Assembly (NCBI GenBank): GCA_961205875.1
Contig: OY540811.1
Location: 34,503,340-34,567,339, forward strand
Origin: Sialis fuliginosa
Lineage: Eukaryota > Arthropoda > Insecta > Megaloptera > Sialidae
Direction: 5' to 3'
Length of the DNA stretch: 64,000 bases
Shown here: positions 59,096-64,000 of the stretch, piece by piece
Layout: each line of letters opens with the position of its first letter
Numbering within the stretch: position 1 is the stretch's first letter
Position numbers and translations under genes: made by a program
Notes under the pieces: model-generated
What the model was told of the DNA's origin: nothing
Database searches by the model: none
Seen by the model: only the letters and a program-made list of their open reading frames with translations

Positions 59096-59663
59096 AGAAT
59101 AAAACAAACCTGAATGAAATCGAACAAATAGTTTTTGAGAAAATAATTCCTAAAATTCACCTATTTTTTTCCCTCATATGTTCCTCCTTAAACCATTATA
59201 AATACATATAATGTTTTCCCTACCGATGTTAAAAATTTCAATGATACGAATTTGACATTTGAAAAGGTTCCCTTGTGAGGAAACTTAAAGAATAATTACA
59301 AATATTTTTCATGTAAATACAAGTACTTATGGTACATACGTTATACTCGTACATATAAATTATTACCCACTAATAAATATTATAATTTGTTAAATTAAAA
59401 TCTATTATCTTTTTATAAAAAAAAAACAAACATTATTATGGTAAACTTATAATTTTACGCTCTACAGTTCTGATATTAATATTTCAAATAAGTAAGTATA
59501 CCATAATAAATATTTATATTACTATACAGCGTGACTGTCAAACTGTTGCCGCGAAAGATTAAAAAATATAAGTTTTGTTTTTATATCTTATTTTATTATA
59601 TTAAGAATTTATGTATTTTTGTTCATACTAGTAAAATGCATTATATATTATTATAATATGTAT
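59096..59663. other. AT-rich spacer
   Basis: Apart from the mirrored end at 59243-59277 no structure is recognised. Confidence 0.4.
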
Positions 59664-59665
59664 TA

Positions 59666-61974
59666 CACTCACGGAAAAAATTAAAGGACCACTTTTATTT
59701 TTCGAAAAAATTGCTCATTTTCAAAGTAATGCCGATAGGTCAAATATGATCCATTTTTTACTTATAGGATATGAAAATTGAAGGAAATTTTATCATCTTT
59801 TCGAATTTAGGGGTATATTTGTTTTATTAAACTTATTATTGTGACCAAATCGCGGTTTAATAAAAAATAAAAAAATAGATTTTTTTTTGCAATTTTGAAA
59901 GATGCCCACGGGGATGTTAAATTTTTTTTCTAAAATTTCAAGATAACCATTTTGTAGGAAATTTGTTCAGCTTTAAAACGCTTTTTCAAATTTTTTTTAT
60001 AATTTTTTGGTGTTACGATATTCGAGTTTGAATGAAAAAAGTACCAAAAAGTTTTAAAAGACCATAAAGGGCCTAATGTTAGTCACACAGAAAAGAAAAA
60101 AAAAGAATATTAAAGCTTAAATAATCACCTATTGTCTAGTAGCATTTATAAAATGTTTAATTTTAACTTAACCCTTCAAATACGAAAAACAAAACAGTGT
60201 TCGAATTTAAATAATCCTGTAAAAATAACCTTTTTTTAATCATAGATCTAATGTTTAAAATGTATCCAGAAATTAAGTTCTATCAAAGAATATGAAAATT
60301 AGACTTATTACCTTCTATGTGAACAAAGGTTCCAGTAAAAATCTTTTAATTTGGCTGAGAAATTGCATTTTGAATTTTTTGTATACGTTTAGGATTTGAC
60401 CGTACTTTTTATAACAAGTTTTTCTTTCGGATTTTTTTTTTCGAAAAACAATCAATTTTTGAGAAAAATTGTAAGAAGGAAAAAGTTTTTCTTTCTTGTT
60501 AAAGAATATTCATAATTTTTTTCAGATGTTTTATATCAATATTATGGGATTAAATTTATTTTTAATAGGGTACTTTTTCATTCAAACTTGAATATCTTGG
60601 CATCAAAAAATGTGACAATCATTTTTTAAAAAGCATTTTGAAGCTGAGAAAATTTACTAAATGATGAAAATCATGGAATTTTGAAAAAAAATAATCATAC
60701 ATCCCCGTGTGAAATTTCTATAACTGCAAATAAATAATTAATTTTTTTTAGTCAACTACGTGTGGACCAAAAAAATTCAGTTACTTTGAACGAATAAGCG
60801 GTGAAAATTCAATGAAAATTAATTTAACTGTCGAAATCAAGAGTCTTTAATATGTTGTTGAACGTTTTTTCATGACCACACGAAGTTGACTGAAATTAAA
60901 AATTGAATTTTTTTGTAATTATGGAAGTTTCACACGGGGATGTATGATTTTTTTTTCAAAATTCCATGATATTCATCATTTAGTAAATTTTCTCAGCTTC
61001 AAAATGCTTTTTAAAAAATGATTGTCACATTTTTTGATGCCAAGATATTCAAGTTTGAATGAAAAAGTACCCTATTAAAAATAAATTTAATCCCATAATA
61101 TTGATATAAAACATCTGAAAAAAATTATGAATATTCTTTAACAAGAAAGAAAAACTTTTTCCTTCTTACAATTTTTCTCAAAAATTGATTGTTTTTCGAA
61201 AAAAAAAATCCCAAAGAAAAACTTGTTATAAAAAGTACGGTCAAATCCTAAACGTATACAAAAAATTCAAAATGCAATTTCTCAGCCAAATTAAAAGATT
61301 TTTACTGGAACCTTTGTTCACATAGAAGGTAATAAGTCTAATTTTCATATTCTTTGATAGAACTTAATTTCTGGATACATTTTAAACATTAGATCTATGA
61401 TTAAAAAAAGGTTATTTTTACAGGATTATTTAAATTCGAACACTGTTTTGTTTTTCGTATTTGAAGGGTTAAGTTAAAATTAAACATTTTATAAATGCTA
61501 CTAGACAATAGGTGATTATTTAAGCTTTAATATTCTTTTTTTTTCTTTTCTGTGTGACTAACATTAGGCCCTTTATGGTCTTTTAAAACTTTTTGGTACT
61601 TTTTTCATTCAAACTCGAATATCGTAATACCAAAAAATTATAAAAAAAATTTGAAAAAGCGTTTTAAAGCTGAACAAATTTCCTACAAAATGGTTATCTT
61701 GAAATTTTAGAAAAAAAATTTAACATCCCCGTGGGCATCTTTCAAAATTGCAAAAAAAAATCTATTTTTTTATTTTTTATTAAACCGCGATTTGGTCACA
61801 ATAATAAGTTTAATAAAACAAATATACCCCTAAATTCGAAAAGATGATAAAATTTCCTTCAATTTTCATATCCTATAAGTAAAAAATGGATCATATTTGA
61901 CCTATCGGCATTACTTTGAAAATGAGCAATTTTTTCGAAAAATAAAAGTGGTCCTTTAATTTTTTCCGTGAGTG
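59666..61974. mobile_element. 2.3-kb near-perfect palindrome, TA-CACTCACGG ends
   Basis: The ends CACTCACGGAAAAAATTAAA and its complement are flanked by TA (59664-59665 and 61975-61976). Arms of about 1.1 kb are almost identical inverted copies; the loop (about 60776-60870) is about 95 bp. There is no coding sequence. The terminus resembles that of the 2408-5924 element. Confidence 0.88.
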
Positions 61975-61976
61975 TA

Positions 61977-62205
61977 TATTATTTCCTTAACCAACATAAA
62001 AAGGAGGAGTTTCTCAATTCAATCAATGTATATTTTTTATGTATGTTCGGGCATATAATAAGCACCGATTTAGACGTTTTTTGTTTTTTTTTTTTTGAAA
62101 GAGTATACCTCCCGAGGTGGTTCCATATAAATTTCATCAGAATCTGACCATGGACTTCAAAGATACATATACTACTCAAAAGGGAAAAATACAAAAAATT
62201 AAGAA
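61977..62205. other. Widespread insect-type repeat fragment
   Basis: 'aaaaaggaggagtttctcaa' and 'gggcatataataagcacc' resemble the 'accgacttcaaaaaggagga' repeat seen in many insect genomes, from memory. No gene is seen. Confidence 0.4.
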
Positions 62206-62400
62206 AATAATAAAACCAACTTAAAAAAAACTAAAAATACTGAATTAATAATTAACAGTTTTTGAAGTCGGTGCCAACAAAAAAAAAAACTTTTTATGAA
62301 AGAAAAAAATAAAACCGACTTCAAAAAATATTAAATTAATAATTATTTTATACTTATCCGTATTTTTAGGTTTTTTAAGTTGGTTCTTGAAAAGTTTTTT
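62205..62400. repeat. Small inverted repeat
   Basis: 'aaaaccaacttaaaaaaaac' with 'aaatactg' (62211) is mirrored near 62360-62395. 'tttttgaagtcggt' and 'accgacttcaaaaa' are mirrored inside. Confidence 0.6.
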
Positions 62401-63299
62401 ATTATAATAAGAATTTATGTATTGTTGCTCATACTGGTAAAGTAAATTTAATTTTTTTGCGATTTTTTTTTATTGTGCCGCGAAATAAATCCTCCAAGCT
62501 CAGTGCGCCGTAAGGAATAAAAGTTTGACAGATACTGCTATACAGTAAAACCTCGCTATTTCGAATCTGTAATCTGAATGAGTATAGATTGTAAAAATTA
62601 AATATAGGTATATCAAAATCATGTAGGACGTATAATAATAATAAATAAAGATAGGAGTAGTTATTATGCAAATTAACAAATCCTTATAAATATAATTTTC
62701 ATTAATTTTTTGTATGAAGAAGTAAAGATATTAAAAAATGATACAAAATCAAATTATCGCGTGGTTTTACTGTACTTTAAATAATATATGAAAAGTTTCA
62801 AACCCACTGTATAACAGTGATTATAAATTTATAAATTAAGGCGTTAAAACTATGAAATTTTAGAAATTGCTTATTTCCGATTAAATTATAAAAATAAGTG
62901 TGATACATATAGGTTATTATAGAGACGAAGAAGAAGAATATACTTAAGTAATCAAATAATGTATATTTGTAATAAACTTATATATGGCTTAAATGTATTG
63001 GTATGTATAAAAATCTTTAGCCATGTGTAGATTTTTATAATAAATTAAAAACATATGCCAAATTATATAAATATTAAATAGATATATAAAGAAATTTATT
63101 AAACTATAAAGATATGGTTTTAAAATTGTATTTAATTTATATATATACATATATATTTGAGTATTGTAGAATTTAAAAAAATGTTTAAATACTTTATCTT
63201 TGTTTTTAATAATTGCTATTAATAAACGTATATTATACCAAATCAAATACATATGTTTTTATTTCATTTTTATCCCAAATTTAAGATTGGAGGTAAGTA
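62401..63299. other. Very AT-rich spacer
   Basis: Open frames here are composition-driven. No gene or repeat family is recognised. Confidence 0.5.
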
Positions 63300-63301
63300 T
63301 A

Positions 63302-64000
63302 CACTGCTTGTCACAATTAGTGGGACACTTTTGAAAATATAGGTATCTATGGAAATTAATGGACAATTTACGAGTTTTTCGTAAGTTTGGCTCAAATTAA
63401 TTCAATCGTTTTGAGATGTTTCTGATAATGTATTGTTTTAATTTTACCGGTAACGAAAGAACAAATGTTGGCGTTTTATATTACGAAAGGATGAAACAAA
63501 AATACCACGGACTGTCTAGATACCATATTTAAAAAAAATGTGTATATTTTTTTAAATTGTGGGTACCTATATCCGTAGGTGTGAATTGTGGTGCACAAAA
63601 TTTTCAAAAAAGTTGTTAAATAACAGCTTTAAATGATTTTTCATAAAATCGCAATTGAATTCAATTTACAACCCTATTATCGGGGGTGATTTAGTTTTTA
63701 AGGGTTGATGCCTACCCTTATAATTGATTTGTGTTTTTTAACATACAGAACGGTTGTATATACAGTTTACTACCCATTTTGTAAATTTCAAAAATGTATC
63801 TTTACCTACGTTGTTCGAATTAATTGTAATACACAGGGGGTTGAATATTAAAGGGTAGAAAAGTGGTTGAAAATTACTGGATTGTATTGAAATTGTAAAT
63901 TTATACTTATTGTGATTATTTCTAACAACCCTTAAAGATTTTTAAAATTTCTTTCATATTTTCCTATATTTCTAATAACCTAAAGGCTGTAGCCGGGTAG
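63302..64000. mobile_element. CACTGCTTGTCAC element, rearranged, cut by window end
   Basis: The terminal CACTGCTTGTCACAATTAGT follows TA. After only about 35 bp the sequence jumps to 'gaaaatataggtatctatgg', which lies about 930 bp further in within the complete copy (30954-32125). From about 63420 onward it runs as the reverse complement of that copy's interior (31290-31860). Confidence 0.7.

Larger units (their letters stand above)
55564..59277. mobile_element. Outer element with ACAAGGGAACC ends
   Basis: ACAAGGGAACCTTTTCGAGT and a further 15 bp (to 'cgtatc') at 55564 are mirrored at 59243-59277. The interval contains two poly-A retroposed pieces and a three-layer nest of palindromes. No target duplication was identified, so the outer element is tentative. 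Confidence 0.45.

Noticed and set aside
62989..63252. 87-residue open frame in AT-rich DNA
   Set aside because: Residues are dominated by Tyr, Ile, Asn and Lys, as expected from AT-rich noise.
1..64000. tRNA, rRNA, CRISPR or bacterial contamination
   Set aside because: No tRNA box A/B pair, rRNA core or regular short repeat-spacer array was seen. Introns with GT-AG ends and insect-type repeats argue for a eukaryotic nuclear origin.

Overview
This is an AT-rich eukaryotic window, almost certainly from an insect. The evidence is AT-rich intergenic DNA, a very dense load of TA-flanked palindromic transposons, short tracts of the insect telomere-type pentamer TTAGG, a decayed mariner transposase, and two GC-richer exons of a neuronal-type immunoglobulin (Ig) cell-adhesion protein. 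I cannot place the insect order. There are no bacterial-style genes, tRNAs, rRNAs or CRISPR arrays.

Host gene. The only clear host coding sequence is the 3' end of one + strand gene. An internal exon (45855-46025) carries the second half of an Ig domain. The terminal exon (47176-47651) carries a low-complexity linker and a hydrophobic C-terminal tail. The product resembles the DIP/lachesin group of Ig cell-surface proteins. No earlier exon is visible upstream, so 1-45854 is either a very long intron of this gene or intergenic DNA plus intron. Sequence after 47651 is 3'UTR and intergenic.

Mobile DNA. Most of the rest is nested transposable elements, mainly non-autonomous foldback types. (a) Palindromic elements ending TA-CAGG...CCTG-TA occur at 9.8-11.3, 11.5-12.3, 14.5-20.4, 36.2-38.6, 43.3-44.5, 53.1-55.4 and 56.8-57.9 kb. 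(b) Elements ending TA-CACTCA lie at 2.4-5.9 and 59.7-62.0 kb. (c) A Tc1/mariner-like family ending CACTGCTTGTCAC lies at 31.0-32.1 and 63.3-64.0 kb. (d) hAT-type MITEs with perfect 8-bp target duplications lie at 13.6, 24.2, 46.3, 49.1 and 52.7 kb. (e) An AGGGTTCCG family carries internal tandem repeats. Several loci are Russian dolls; the deepest runs from 14.5 to 20.4 kb.

Coding inside transposons. A TA-flanked element with about 350-bp terminal inverted repeats (16480-18895) carries a broken two-exon gene for a protein with a PIN/XPG-nuclease-like segment and a Cys-rich CXC-type tail. A palindromic element at 36238-38608 carries the 3' end of an acidic protein ending in a basic nuclear-localisation-like motif. 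The first mobile locus (about 130-400) is the frameshifted C-terminus of a mariner transposase.

The points most worth following up are the gene-carrying long-TIR element and its probable non-coding partner at 53.7-55.2 kb, two palindromic elements sitting at the exact apex of other palindromes, and kilobase-scale near-perfect hairpins that would form long double-stranded RNA if transcribed.
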